Assembly: GCF_000375465.1 (NCBI RefSeq)
Contig: NZ_AQXH01000001.1
Coordinates: 1,015,212 to 1,079,211, forward strand
DNA length: 64,000 bases
Direction of reading: 5' to 3'
Origin: Balneola vulgaris DSM 17893
Lineage (GTDB): Bacteria; Bacteroidota; Rhodothermia; Balneolales; Balneolaceae
A program made the position numbers and the translations under genes. Shown in pieces: positions 52,299-61,726 of the stretch (the stretch's first letter is position 1; every line of letters starts with the position of its first letter). The notes beneath the pieces are model-generated. The model had not been told where the DNA came from. It ran no database searches and saw only the letters and a list, made by a program, of their open reading frames with translations.

Positions 52299-54308
52299 TT
52301 AAGAGTTCGCTGCTAACTCTCTAATGCTGGCAGCTAACATTCTCACTTTAGCACTGTTTTTAGAAGAGCCCGCCATTGCTTCAACTTCAGTAGCTAAAGA
52401 AGCTAACATTTTGCTTCTTTTCTTTGAAGGAGATGCTTCTGCGTTAGCTAATCCTTGGCGCACCATAGATAGTCCAGTGCTGTTTAGTTCACCGTTTCTA
52501 TCTAATTGGTCAACATATGCTTTTGATAGAGCAAAAGATGCTGGCCATACAAATTTAGGCTGACCTTGTGGGTTCAAGTAGTCTAACTGAACAGTATTCG
52601 CTGCTGCAATTTCATTTTCAGTTAGGTATGGACTAGCCTTTAGCTCAAATACATCTAAACCACGAGCAATTTCAGAACTCACGATTAAGCCGTTGTACCA
52701 GTACACCGACCAGCTACCGCCGTTACCCATTTCTTCACCTGAAACTGGTCCACGATCGTGAAATGCAATCTCAACTGGGTTTTTAGGATCTGTCCAATCG
52801 AATACTGTAATACCACCTTGGTACCATGCTTGAACCATGATATCACGGCCTGGTACTGGAATAAGTGAACCATTATGTGCTACACAGTTTTCTAATTCTG
52901 TTTGAGCGGCTGGCATTTTGAAGTACTCTTCAAATTTCATCTTACCATTTTCGAGAGTGAAAATAGCGTTTGCACCCCATTCCATTGGATCGGTTGCACG
53001 ACACTTAGGCTGGCCACCACCACCCCACTCATCCGTGAATAATACTTTCTCGCCATCGTTGCTGAAGGTAGCAGAGTGCCAGTAAGCAAAGTTTGAATCA
53101 GCTACGGCATCAATACGGAATGGGTTTGCAGGGTCGGAGATATCAAGTAATAAACCATACCCTTCACATGCACCACCTGCTAATCCAATTTCAGGATATA
53201 GTGTGATATCATGACACTGAGTTGGGCCTTTACGTTCGCCACCTTCGCCTGAACCAAATCGAGCTGCAATAATAGAATCGATATTCGCTCTTAACGTCTC
53301 ACGATCTTCTTCAGTTGGCTCACCTGTTCCACCACGCTGCTTAACAATTTCATTCAATAGAGCACGCGCAAAGTTTTCAGGTAGTACACGCTCAGTTCCA
53401 TTTCTTGTGTAAGTAATAGCACCGTTTGCTTTAGCTTCTTCAACTTTAGCAATATCTGCAGGAGCAAGTCCGTGTGTAGGTGGAGCTTTTAGATCTTCAA
53501 AAATACGTGGAGAGTTTACGATAGCCGCTTCAGTAGGATTATCGAGAGGCACTTTAATCACCTCAATTCTAAATAAAGCAGAATTTGGATCTTCTTCAGG
53601 TTGTGCACTTACACAGCCTGGCAATTCTTCTTCTGGACGAACCGAAGCTGAACCAGACACATAGATGTATACATTATCATCGTCATTTGGATCTTTTAGT
53701 ACAGAGTGCGTGTGTGAACCACGGCATGTTTGAACATTTGCAACATACTCTGGGTTTTGAACATCACTGATATCGAAAATACGAATACCACGTAAACGGT
53801 CTTTACTTACCGCTGTTTGAACACCTTCAGTACCACAATCTAAACGACCACTGTAGCCTTCTCCCGATACAAATAAAAGGTCTCCATACACAGAAACATC
53901 ACTTTGTGAAGCCGGGCATAAATAATCTTTAACCAATTCAGGTTGTTTCGGATTGCTTACATCCCAAACAATAATACCGTTGTAGTTTCCCTGAAATACA
54001 TAGTTGTCTTTGAATGCTAAATCTGAGTTAGTAACGCCAACAAAGTCGGATGGTGGAGGCGTTTGTGATAGCATTTCAAGATTCCAAAATGCTTCTTCTG
54101 CATCAAATAAACCGGGCTCTAGTCCTACACGAGGATCTGGAGTTGGCTTGTTGATACGTTCTATTGATCGAACATCAGGTGCTGAATAATTAGCATCCAT
54201 CATCGGGGTAGAAGAAGAACAAGCGTAAGTCACCGTTAATGCTGTAAGCATTAGCAATGAAGCCCGAACTCCTTTGGTTATAAATTTAGATTGGTAACGT
54301 TTTTTCAT
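52299..54308 (-). CDS. LVIVD-repeat lipoprotein, 669 aa
   Basis: Lipoprotein signal ending at C30 (TVTYAC). The body is a beta-propeller of LVIVD-type repeats (YNGIIVWDVSNPKQPELV, RGIRIFDISDVQNPEYV, GYGLLLDISDPANPFRI, GGITVFDWTDPKNPVEI, RGLDVFELKASPYL), interrupted by a charged helical insert (~280-365). The last ~70 residues are alanine/serine-rich and helical. It lies 39 bp downstream of the DUF305 lipoprotein gene, a recurring neighbour pair. The function is unknown; an outer-membrane or surface propeller is likely. Confidence 0.88.
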   Translation of the reverse strand: MKKRYQSKFITKGVRASLLMLTALTVTYACSSSTPMMDANYSAPDVRSIERINKPTPDPRVGLEPGLFDAEEAFWNLEMLSQTPPPSDFVGVTNSDLAFKDNYVFQGNYNGIIVWDVSNPKQPELVKDYLCPASQSDVSVYGDLLFVSGEGYSGRLDCGTEGVQTAVSKDRLRGIRIFDISDVQNPEYVANVQTCRGSHTHSVLKDPNDDDNVYIYVSGSASVRPEEELPGCVSAQPEEDPNSALFRIEVIKVPLDNPTEAAIVNSPRIFEDLKAPPTHGLAPADIAKVEEAKANGAITYTRNGTERVLPENFARALLNEIVKQRGGTGEPTEEDRETLRANIDSIIAARFGSGEGGERKGPTQCHDITLYPEIGLAGGACEGYGLLLDISDPANPFRIDAVADSNFAYWHSATFSNDGEKVLFTDEWGGGGQPKCRATDPMEWGANAIFTLENGKMKFEEYFKMPAAQTELENCVAHNGSLIPVPGRDIMVQAWYQGGITVFDWTDPKNPVEIAFHDRGPVSGEEMGNGGSWSVYWYNGLIVSSEIARGLDVFELKASPYLTENEIAAANTVQLDYLNPQGQPKFVWPASFALSKAYVDQLDRNGELNSTGLSMVRQGLANAEASPSKKRSKMLASLATEVEAMAGSSKNSAKVRMLAASIRELAANS

Positions 54309-54347
54309 AGTGAGTTTTTATGAATGTTAAATGTTAATTCGTAGTGG

Positions 54348-55073
54348 TTAATTCGCACTGTTGGTATCGCCGAGTTCGATTTCTCTCAGCATCAATTTCA
54401 TGCGTTCTATTTCTGTGATCTGGTCTACATTGATATCAGTAGCTAATCTAAAAGCCGCTTCATCTTGTACAGCGCCGTCTGTATTGATTAATTTTTTAAC
54501 CATAGTTACAGCGCCCTGATGATGCTCAATCATGTATTTGAGAAATAACTTGTCGTACTCTTCGCCTTTAGCTTTGCTAAGCTCCACTAGTTGTGCTTGC
54601 GTAAGCATTCCCGGCATCATTGTATGATCGCCATGACCAGCATGCTGTGATCCAGCACCATGTATCATTAGGTTTAGACCATCGATATGTACTTCAGGAA
54701 CGGGTTGGCCTCTGTCTTTTAACCAGCGTTGCATCGTAGCAATCTCATCTTTCTGAGCATTGATGATACGTGCGGCTAAAGTTTGAACCGAAGGACTTGC
54801 TCCATTTTCTGGAGCTAAACGAGACATAATTAATGCCTGCGCATGGTGCCCTATCATTCCTGTCATGAAATCTACATCTGCTTGTGTGAAGTTCATCTTT
54901 GCACTGTCACGACGAGCCCAATAAAGCTCTTCGAGTTCTGCCGTAGATCGGGTGGGTTTGATATCGTTTGATTGTACGGTTTCTGAGCTTTTACAAGCCA
55001 TTCCAAAAAGTACTGCTCCGCCAATGAGTACCATGGGTACTCTTAAGCTTGTAAACAGTCGTTTAGGATTCAT
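54348..55073 (-). CDS. DUF305-family lipoprotein, 241 aa
   Basis: I place the start at the internal ATG at 55073, because it gives a clean lipoprotein signal (MNPKRLFTSLRVPMVL...LFGMAC); the open frame extends 96 bp further upstream without family similarity. DUF305 core: VDFMTGMIGHHAQALIMSRLA (~75-95) and FLKYMIEHHQGAVTMVKKL near the C-terminus. These duplicated M-x-x-HH/EHH helices are ferritin-like. A His/Met-rich insert (HAGHGDHTMMPGM) suggests copper or other metal binding. It probably forms an operon with the LVIVD-repeat gene. Confidence 0.88.
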   Translation of the reverse strand: MNPKRLFTSLRVPMVLIGGAVLFGMACKSSETVQSNDIKPTRSTAELEELYWARRDSAKMNFTQADVDFMTGMIGHHAQALIMSRLAPENGASPSVQTLAARIINAQKDEIATMQRWLKDRGQPVPEVHIDGLNLMIHGAGSQHAGHGDHTMMPGMLTQAQLVELSKAKGEEYDKLFLKYMIEHHQGAVTMVKKLINTDGAVQDEAAFRLATDINVDQITEIERMKLMLREIELGDTNSAN

Positions 55074-55102
55074 AGAAGTCAATTTCTGAGGTTTATTATT
55101 TT

Positions 55103-55151
55103 GAAGCTTTACGGTAACCATTCGCCTGTAAAAAGACAAAATCAAAGCTTC
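55103..55151. other. 8-bp inverted repeat in the divergent region upstream of the DUF305 gene
   Basis: GAAGCTTT (55103-55110) and AAAGCTTC (55144-55151) are perfect inverted copies 33 bp apart, upstream of the DUF305 start. They could form a leader hairpin or a pair of operator halves; no further support. Confidence 0.3.
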
Positions 55152-55279
55152 GTTGTTACATAGGCACAATTTAACTATATCTTACACATCGACAAGAAGA
55201 AATATATTTTTCAACTAAACTGAATGGAATCTATTTCAAATGAATTATACCCTCAAATAGAAACTTTAAATTTTTCGCC

Positions 55280-56029
55280 ATGAAATCTCTCCTATCCCTC
55301 ATCCTCGGCCTACTATTCTTATCTAGTCACAGCTATGCTCAACTAGATAGCAGTGCCGACAGCTACAAAACTGAAATGGGTGATTTAACCATCTACCCTA
55401 TCAATCATGGAACGGTTGCCTTCACCTTTGATGATAAAACGATTTTTGTTGACCCTTATGGGGGTGCAGAAAAGTTCGAATTTTTTAAAGCCCCAGACAT
55501 CATCTTAATCACGGATATTCACGGTGATCATCTCAATCAACAAACTCTCGGCCAGCTAGATATAAGCAATACTACATTCATTGTGCCACAAGCTGTTGCC
55601 GATCGACTTGAAGGAGTTAAGAAGTCGCAGATACTGGTTCTCAATAATGGTGAAACGACGGATGAGGTAAGCTTCCAAGTAACAGCCATTCCAATGTATA
55701 ACCTCCCAGATGATGAAAACTCAAGGCATCGAAAAGGTCGTGGAAATGGATATGTCATCAATTTTGGCGGCAAGCATGTCTATTTATCAGGGGATACTGA
55801 AGACATTCCTGAGATGAGGGCACTTGAAAATATTGACATCGCCTTTGTGTGCATGAACTTACCCTACACTATGGATATCTATCAAGCGGCAAGTGCTGTG
55901 TTAGAATTTAAGCCTGCCATTTTATATCCATACCATCATAGAGGGCAAGATATAAACCGATTCAAAGAAATTGTGACTGAAGCCGACTCTGGCATCAATG
56001 TTGTACTTAAACAATGGTACTCGAAGTAA
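55280..56029 (+). CDS. Exported MBL-fold (UlaG-like) hydrolase, 249 aa
   Basis: Signal peptide at 1-20 (ending SYAQ). Metallo-beta-lactamase-fold domain with a variant metal motif ITDIHGDHLNQQ, further YLSGDTEDI, and a C-terminal LYPYHHRGQD. The first His of the classic HxHxDH is replaced by Asp, as seen in some exported relatives. The substrate is unknown. It precedes the alcohol dehydrogenase by 32 bp. Confidence 0.85.
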   Translation: MKSLLSLILGLLFLSSHSYAQLDSSADSYKTEMGDLTIYPINHGTVAFTFDDKTIFVDPYGGAEKFEFFKAPDIILITDIHGDHLNQQTLGQLDISNTTFIVPQAVADRLEGVKKSQILVLNNGETTDEVSFQVTAIPMYNLPDDENSRHRKGRGNGYVINFGGKHVYLSGDTEDIPEMRALENIDIAFVCMNLPYTMDIYQAASAVLEFKPAILYPYHHRGQDINRFKEIVTEADSGINVVLKQWYSK

Positions 56030-56061
56030 ATAAGAATTTAAATTAAGGACGCACTCAACAC

Positions 56062-57222
56062 ATGTTGAATTTCGAATTTCATAATCCAACCAAAGTACTC
56101 TTTGGTAAAGGCCAAATCGCTAAAATAAAGAACGAAATCCCTGAAGGCTCCAAAGTACTTATGGTGTATGGTGGGGGAAGCATCAAAAAGAATGGAGTGT
56201 ACGATCAAGTAACAAAAGCTTTAGAAGACTTTGAAGTGGTAGAATTCCAAGGGGTGCCCCCAAATCCTGAATATGCCATTTTGATGGAAGCCGTTAAGAT
56301 TGTGAAAGATCAAAACATCGATTATCTATTAGCTGTTGGTGGAGGCTCTGTTATAGATGGAGTGAAGTTTATTTCATCGGCTGCGAAATTTGATGGCGAA
56401 GACGCATGGGATATACTTGCCAAAGGCATCCGTACCTATGAAGGAGTTCCTTTTGGAACTGTACTCACTCTACCTGCTACCGGTTCAGAAATGAATTCTG
56501 GTTCTGTAATCACACGTGCTGAAACAAAAGAAAAGAGAACCATGGGTGGGCCAGGCTTATTCCCTCAATTCTCTGTATTAGATCCCGAAGTGGTTCATTC
56601 AATTCCAAAACGACAGATTGCCAATGGTCTAGTGGATTCATTTTCGCACGTAATCGAGCAATATCTAACTTACCCTGTAGCGGCCAAACTACAAGACCGT
56701 ATTGCTGAAAGCGTAATGCAGACCCTTATTGAAGTGGCACCAAAAATCATGAAAGATCCTTCTGATTATGATGCGGCTTCCGATTTTATGTGGAGTTGTA
56801 CCATGGCGCTTAATGGACTACTTCGAATGGGAACACCGAATGATTGGGCAACACATATGATGGCGCATGAATTAACGGCCTTGTATGGTATTGATCATGC
56901 CAGAACATTAGCTATCATTCACCCTAGCCATTTACGCCATAATTTTGAAGATAAGAAAGAGAAGCTAGCACAGTATGGCGAACGTGTTTGGGGAATTCGT
57001 GGTGGAACCATTGAAGAAATTGCCGAACAAGCTATTCAGAAAACAGAAGAGTACTTCCACTCATTAGAAATCGATACCAAGCTTTCTGCTTATACCGAAG
57101 ACTATGAAGGCACAGCTGAGATCATCGCTAAACGTTTTAAAGAACGTGGCTGGGAAGGTTTAGGAGAACGCAAAAATGTAACTCCTGATGACGCCGCTAA
57201 AATTGTAAGCATGAGCTATTAA
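56062..57222 (+). CDS. Iron-containing alcohol dehydrogenase (YqhD/BDH type), 386 aa
   Basis: Group III alcohol dehydrogenase with the NAD(P)-binding GGGS motifs (VYGGGSIKKNGVY and AVGGGSVIDGVKF), TGSEMNSGSVI, and the metal ligands in DSFSHVIEQY and AHELTALYGIDHARTLAIIHPSH. YqhD-type enzymes reduce aldehydes using NADPH; the physiological substrate here is unknown. The length is normal for the family. A strong terminator follows. Confidence 0.93.
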   Translation: MLNFEFHNPTKVLFGKGQIAKIKNEIPEGSKVLMVYGGGSIKKNGVYDQVTKALEDFEVVEFQGVPPNPEYAILMEAVKIVKDQNIDYLLAVGGGSVIDGVKFISSAAKFDGEDAWDILAKGIRTYEGVPFGTVLTLPATGSEMNSGSVITRAETKEKRTMGGPGLFPQFSVLDPEVVHSIPKRQIANGLVDSFSHVIEQYLTYPVAAKLQDRIAESVMQTLIEVAPKIMKDPSDYDAASDFMWSCTMALNGLLRMGTPNDWATHMMAHELTALYGIDHARTLAIIHPSHLRHNFEDKKEKLAQYGERVWGIRGGTIEEIAEQAIQKTEEYFHSLEIDTKLSAYTEDYEGTAEIIAKRFKERGWEGLGERKNVTPDDAAKIVSMSY

Positions 57223-57241
57223 GCTTGCACACTAATTACAG

Positions 57242-57273
57242 GCCGACTTGATTTATATCGAGTCGGCTTTTTT
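57242..57273 (+). terminator. Rho-independent terminator after the alcohol dehydrogenase
   Basis: The 11-bp stem GCCGACTTGAT/ATCGAGTCGGC (one G-T pair), with loop TTAT, is followed by a T6 run (57268-57273). Confidence 0.9.
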
Positions 57274-57433
57274 AATATAAGCGCTTGGATTGTGTAGGCT
57301 TGGATTTCCTTTTACAAAACATTTCAAAAAAGTGCCCCAATAGCTGAATTAAAAGGGTATAATTACACAATTTTTTAAGCCTAAGGTTATTATATATTCT
57401 CAATTGTTTTAACGAATAGAAAACGAAACGTAT

Positions 57434-59848
57434 ATGAGGGAACTGCTACTAGTTACTTTCTTATTTATCATCTCAGTAAGCCCAACTCTTGCACAAACAG
57501 TTACCGTAACTGATGATTTAACAGGTCAACCTTTAGAGTTTGTTTTAATCTACAACGAAGATATGAACCTCTCTGCTTCCACCAATTCTCGTGGTAAGGC
57601 GGATGTTGAGGCCTTTAAATCATCTTCTGAAATTCACTTTAGACTAGTTGGCTACCGAACCATTTCAACTACTTTTAGCAAATTAAAGCGCAACGACTTC
57701 GAAGTGAGGCTAATCCCTTCTGAACTCACTTTAGATCAAATGGTGGTATCTGCTGCACGATGGAAGCAAGAAACGCGTGAAGTTCCCTTAAAAGTAACCA
57801 CTATTCAACCCAACACAATTCGATTGCGCAACCCTCAAACCGCAGCCGACTTACTCACTGTTTCAGGTGAAGTTTACGTTCAAAAAAGTCAGTTAGGGGG
57901 TGGTAGCCCTATGATTCGTGGTTTTGCGACCAATCGAGTCTTACTCGCTATTGATGGAGTACGAATGAATACGGCCATTTTCCGAAGTGGGAATGTTCAC
58001 AATGTAATTTCCATCGATCCCTTTGCCCTTCAGGATACTGAAATCATTTTTGGTCCAGGCTCTGTTATCTACGGCAGTGATGCTATCGGTGGTGTGATGA
58101 GTTTCTATAGCGTAAAACCTCAATTTGCAACTGGTGATGGCATCCTAGCTAAAGGGAAAGTGGTATCACGTGCTTCATCAGCAAACAGTGAATTCACCAA
58201 TCATGGCGAACTCAGTTTAGGATGGAAGAAATTCGGATCTTTTACCAGTGTAAGTTATACCAGCTACGATGATTTAAGAATTGGATCGTATGGCCCAAGC
58301 GAATACCTACGTAGTTTTTATGTAATACCTTCACCAAATGGAAACGATTCGGTAAATATGTCTGGCGACCCGGAACTGCAAACTCCAACAGGGTTCAATC
58401 AATTTAATTTAACTCAGAAACTTCGCTGGCAACCCAATAGTAAATGGGATATAAACTACGGCTTACATGTGTCTGAGTCGTCGGATATGGATCGATACGA
58501 TCGTTTGATTCGAACACGCAATGGCGAACCTCGCTCAGCTGAGTGGTATTATGGGCCTCAAATTTGGCGAATGCACAATCTGAATGTGTTATTGCAGGAT
58601 AGTAACTCTGTGTTTGATCAAGCTAGCCTAACTTTATCCACGCAATTTTTTGAAGAGAGTAGACATGATCGTGATTATCAATCGCGTAACCTTCGATCAC
58701 GAACAGAACAAGTAGATGTATATACCTTGAATCTTGATCTGGAGAAGAATGCTTCGAAAAAACACCGTTTGTTTTATGGAGCTGAGATGGTTTTCAACGA
58801 TATCTCATCAACGGGGAAAATAACCGACATTGTGGACGAGCAAAGCACTCCAACTTCTACACGTTACCCCGATGGTTCTGATTGGAATTCATTCTCGGGT
58901 TACCTGAGTCATAGGTTCAAAATATCTAATCAAGTTACCCTACAGTCGGGTTTTAGATACAGTCACTTTTATTTAGATGCGAGCTTCGACCCTACTTATT
59001 ACCCTATCCCATTTAACGATGTTTCTATCAATGAAGGGGCTATTACTGGTAGTGCCGGCATTTCATACAGTCCTGATGAATCCCTTCAAATGAGTGCCAA
59101 CCTTTCCACAGGTTATAGAGCACCAAACATTGATGATGCAGCCAAAGTATTTGATTCCGAGCCGGGTTCAGTGGTAGTGCCAAACTCGAACTTAAAACCA
59201 GAATATGCTTACAATGCCGACATCGGTTTTGTGAAGGTTATCAATGAAGCACTCAAGATTGATTTAACGGGTTATTATACCATCCTGAGTGATGCACTAA
59301 TTCGCAGAGACTTCACCATCAATGGCCAAGATAGCATCATGTATGACGGGCAAAACAGCAAGGTTCAAGCTATTCAAAATGCGGCTTATGCTCGAGTGTA
59401 CGGTATACAAGCGGGTATTCGCCTTGAACTACCATCCGGGTTTAGCTTGTCCTCAAAACTGAATATACAAAAAGGAGAAGAAGAGCAAGAAGATGGAAGC
59501 TATGCTCCCCTTCGCCATGCAGCCCCTACCTTTGGTTCCACTCATTTAACCTACACAATGAGCGGACTTGAAGTTGATTTATTTGCTGAATACAACGGCG
59601 AAATAAAACATGAAGACTTAGCACCATCGGAACAGAGCAAAGATTATATCTATGCCAGCAACACTAGAGGCCTTCCATATTCACCCTCTTGGTACACACT
59701 GAATCTAAACTCTGTGTATCAATTAAGTGATTCTTTTATGGTAAGCACGGGTATCGATAACATTACCGATCAACGCTACAAACCATACTCATCAGGAATT
59801 GCAGCCCCAGGAAGAAACTTCTTCCTAGCTTTACACGCGTACTTCTAA
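57434..59848 (+). CDS. TonB-dependent outer-membrane receptor, 804 aa
   Basis: Signal peptide (1-20), then a carboxypeptidase-like regulatory domain (~22-100). The plug domain (~110-225) has GGGSPMIRGFATNRVLLAIDG and the usual VIYGSDAIGGVM. The rest is a 22-strand-like beta-barrel with the C-terminal aromatic signature (LALHAYF). The plug motif is typical of receptors for heme or catecholate siderophores, though this cannot be settled from sequence. It converges with the M1 peptidase gene. Confidence 0.92.
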   Translation: MRELLLVTFLFIISVSPTLAQTVTVTDDLTGQPLEFVLIYNEDMNLSASTNSRGKADVEAFKSSSEIHFRLVGYRTISTTFSKLKRNDFEVRLIPSELTLDQMVVSAARWKQETREVPLKVTTIQPNTIRLRNPQTAADLLTVSGEVYVQKSQLGGGSPMIRGFATNRVLLAIDGVRMNTAIFRSGNVHNVISIDPFALQDTEIIFGPGSVIYGSDAIGGVMSFYSVKPQFATGDGILAKGKVVSRASSANSEFTNHGELSLGWKKFGSFTSVSYTSYDDLRIGSYGPSEYLRSFYVIPSPNGNDSVNMSGDPELQTPTGFNQFNLTQKLRWQPNSKWDINYGLHVSESSDMDRYDRLIRTRNGEPRSAEWYYGPQIWRMHNLNVLLQDSNSVFDQASLTLSTQFFEESRHDRDYQSRNLRSRTEQVDVYTLNLDLEKNASKKHRLFYGAEMVFNDISSTGKITDIVDEQSTPTSTRYPDGSDWNSFSGYLSHRFKISNQVTLQSGFRYSHFYLDASFDPTYYPIPFNDVSINEGAITGSAGISYSPDESLQMSANLSTGYRAPNIDDAAKVFDSEPGSVVVPNSNLKPEYAYNADIGFVKVINEALKIDLTGYYTILSDALIRRDFTINGQDSIMYDGQNSKVQAIQNAAYARVYGIQAGIRLELPSGFSLSSKLNIQKGEEEQEDGSYAPLRHAAPTFGSTHLTYTMSGLEVDLFAEYNGEIKHEDLAPSEQSKDYIYASNTRGLPYSPSWYTLNLNSVYQLSDSFMVSTGIDNITDQRYKPYSSGIAAPGRNFFLALHAYF

Positions 59849-59866
59849 ACTATTTTAAAGCCTTTG

Positions 59867-59894
59867 GATGTTCTGAGGTTAATTCCCCAGAACA
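59867..59894. terminator. Hairpin in the convergent gap between the TonB receptor and M1 peptidase
   Basis: ATGTTCTGAGG/CCCCAGAACAT forms an 11-bp stem with one mismatch and a 6-nt loop. It overlaps the stop codon of the peptidase and lacks a long T run, so it may be a bidirectional transcription end or mRNA end structure. Confidence 0.4.
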
Positions 59895-61531
59895 TTCATT
59901 GAGCCTACATAAAAGTTCTTATCTACTTCAAGATCTTCCCCTCTACTGTTCATTGCTCTCCAACTAGTGGTAGGTTCTAGCATCGTTTCCTTGCCATCAA
60001 TGTATACTTTCACTGGCATATTGAAGCCTCGAACAGCATTGCCCCAACGATATAACAGTTGATTATTCTTGAATGAATACTCCAAAATGGGCACTCTGTA
60101 ATCTCTTAAGTATTGATCGAATACTGGCTTTAAGTTTAATCCAGTCTTCTCCGTCATATATGCTTCAATCTCTGCTGAGCTTACAGTTTGATGATAGAAA
60201 TCTTTATTTAAACCACGCAGTAAGGCTCTCCAAGCTTCATCGTTGTTAACTAACTGACGTATGGTATGAAGCATGTTCGCTCCTTTATAATACATGTCAG
60301 ACGAGCCCTCATAATTCACATTGTAGATACCTATAATCGGGCGATCATTCTGAATAGCTAAGCGAGTACCAATCACATATTCATCTGCGGCTTCTTTCCC
60401 ATAGTGATACTCAAGAAATAAAGACTCGGAGTAATTGGTAAAACTTTCATGAATCCACATATCTGCAACATCTTTGTAAGTGATGTTATTGGCAAACCAT
60501 TCGTGTCCCGTTTCATGAATAATGATAAAGTCGAATTTAAGTCCCCACCCCGACTGACTTAAATCACGACCTAAATATCCTTTTTGATATCCATTGCCGT
60601 AAGTCACCGAACTCTGATGCTCCATACCTAAATAAGGAGCTTCCACAAGTTTGAAACTGTCTTCATAAAATGGATAGGGCCCAAACCAATACTCAAAGGC
60701 TTGCATAGTGCGCTTTGCATCAGCAAAATGTGTCATCGCCTTTTCGAGATTGTAACTGAGTACATAAAAATCCATGTCGAGTATGCCCTTTTCACCGTCA
60801 TAGATTTCTTTAAAATGCTTGTAGTCACCAATGTTAATGTTCACCCCATAATTATTGATCGGATTGATCACCTCCCAATGCCAAGTGGTGGTTCCATCAC
60901 CATGCTTTTCCTCTTCCACTAATCTACCATTAGATACATTCATTAAAGGATCAGGCACACGAATACTCAACTTCATTCCATTATTAGGCTCGTCATACCC
61001 ATGATCTTTATTAGGCCACCAAATACTCGCTCCAATACCTTGGTTTGATGAAGCAATAAATGGATTCCCATTCTGATCACGTGTCCAAGTAATACCACCA
61101 TCCCATGGTGCACGTATCGCTTTATGTGGTTTGCCTTCGAAGTACACTACAACCTCATGCTCTTCACCAACTTCATTAGGTTTTTGCGTCTCAATGAAAT
61201 AGGCACTTCCAACTTGTTCAATGTTTAAAGTTTTCCCATTCTGCTCGGCTTTAGTAATTCTCATTGGAGCCTGAAGGTCTACCTGCATACGATTCGTGGT
61301 AAGCGAGTCCACTTTATATCGAATGGTATTTGAACCCGAAAAGGTGCTATCGTCGAGATGTACCTGCATTTGAAGATGGTAGTAGGTTAAATCCCACCAT
61401 GCACGTTCAGGAGTTATACTTCCTCGTAAGGTGTCTTGCTTAGTGAATGTTGCTTCTCTACCAAAAAGTTGAGCATGTGCTACATCAGATAGAAATAAGA
61501 AGGCTAATAATAGAAACGATATGATTTTCAT
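59879..61531 (-). CDS. Exported M1-family metallopeptidase, 550 aa
   Basis: Signal peptide at 1-20 (ending AHAQ). The zinc site is H339-E340-T-G-H343 with E362 (WIHES) in the correct HExxH-18-E spacing. The substrate-side motif reads GMEHQSSVTYG instead of the common GAMEN. It lacks the C-terminal ERAP-like domain. Short M1 peptidases of this type are common in Bacteroidota and act on peptides in the periplasm or medium. Confidence 0.93.
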   Translation of the reverse strand: MKIISFLLLAFLFLSDVAHAQLFGREATFTKQDTLRGSITPERAWWDLTYYHLQMQVHLDDSTFSGSNTIRYKVDSLTTNRMQVDLQAPMRITKAEQNGKTLNIEQVGSAYFIETQKPNEVGEEHEVVVYFEGKPHKAIRAPWDGGITWTRDQNGNPFIASSNQGIGASIWWPNKDHGYDEPNNGMKLSIRVPDPLMNVSNGRLVEEEKHGDGTTTWHWEVINPINNYGVNINIGDYKHFKEIYDGEKGILDMDFYVLSYNLEKAMTHFADAKRTMQAFEYWFGPYPFYEDSFKLVEAPYLGMEHQSSVTYGNGYQKGYLGRDLSQSGWGLKFDFIIIHETGHEWFANNITYKDVADMWIHESFTNYSESLFLEYHYGKEAADEYVIGTRLAIQNDRPIIGIYNVNYEGSSDMYYKGANMLHTIRQLVNNDEAWRALLRGLNKDFYHQTVSSAEIEAYMTEKTGLNLKPVFDQYLRDYRVPILEYSFKNNQLLYRWGNAVRGFNMPVKVYIDGKETMLEPTTSWRAMNSRGEDLEVDKNFYVGSMNVLGN

Positions 61532-61726
61532 GAATAGTAGAATCGTAGATTTTCAATTTCGACGAATATACAGAAAGTTCGGGCACGATTTCCTCAATGT
61601 ATCCCCCACTTGTAGTTTTTAAAGGGTTAGGTTAGGAATTTTGGAACCAATTGTTATTTTTATAAGCATCTAAGTACATGGGGAATAGGGGTATGGAGAG
61701 TTCCCTCAACATAAAATAATAGGGTC

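Noticed and set aside
55074-55169. Upstream start for the DUF305 lipoprotein
   Set aside because: The extra 32 residues have no family similarity and would precede the lipoprotein signal.
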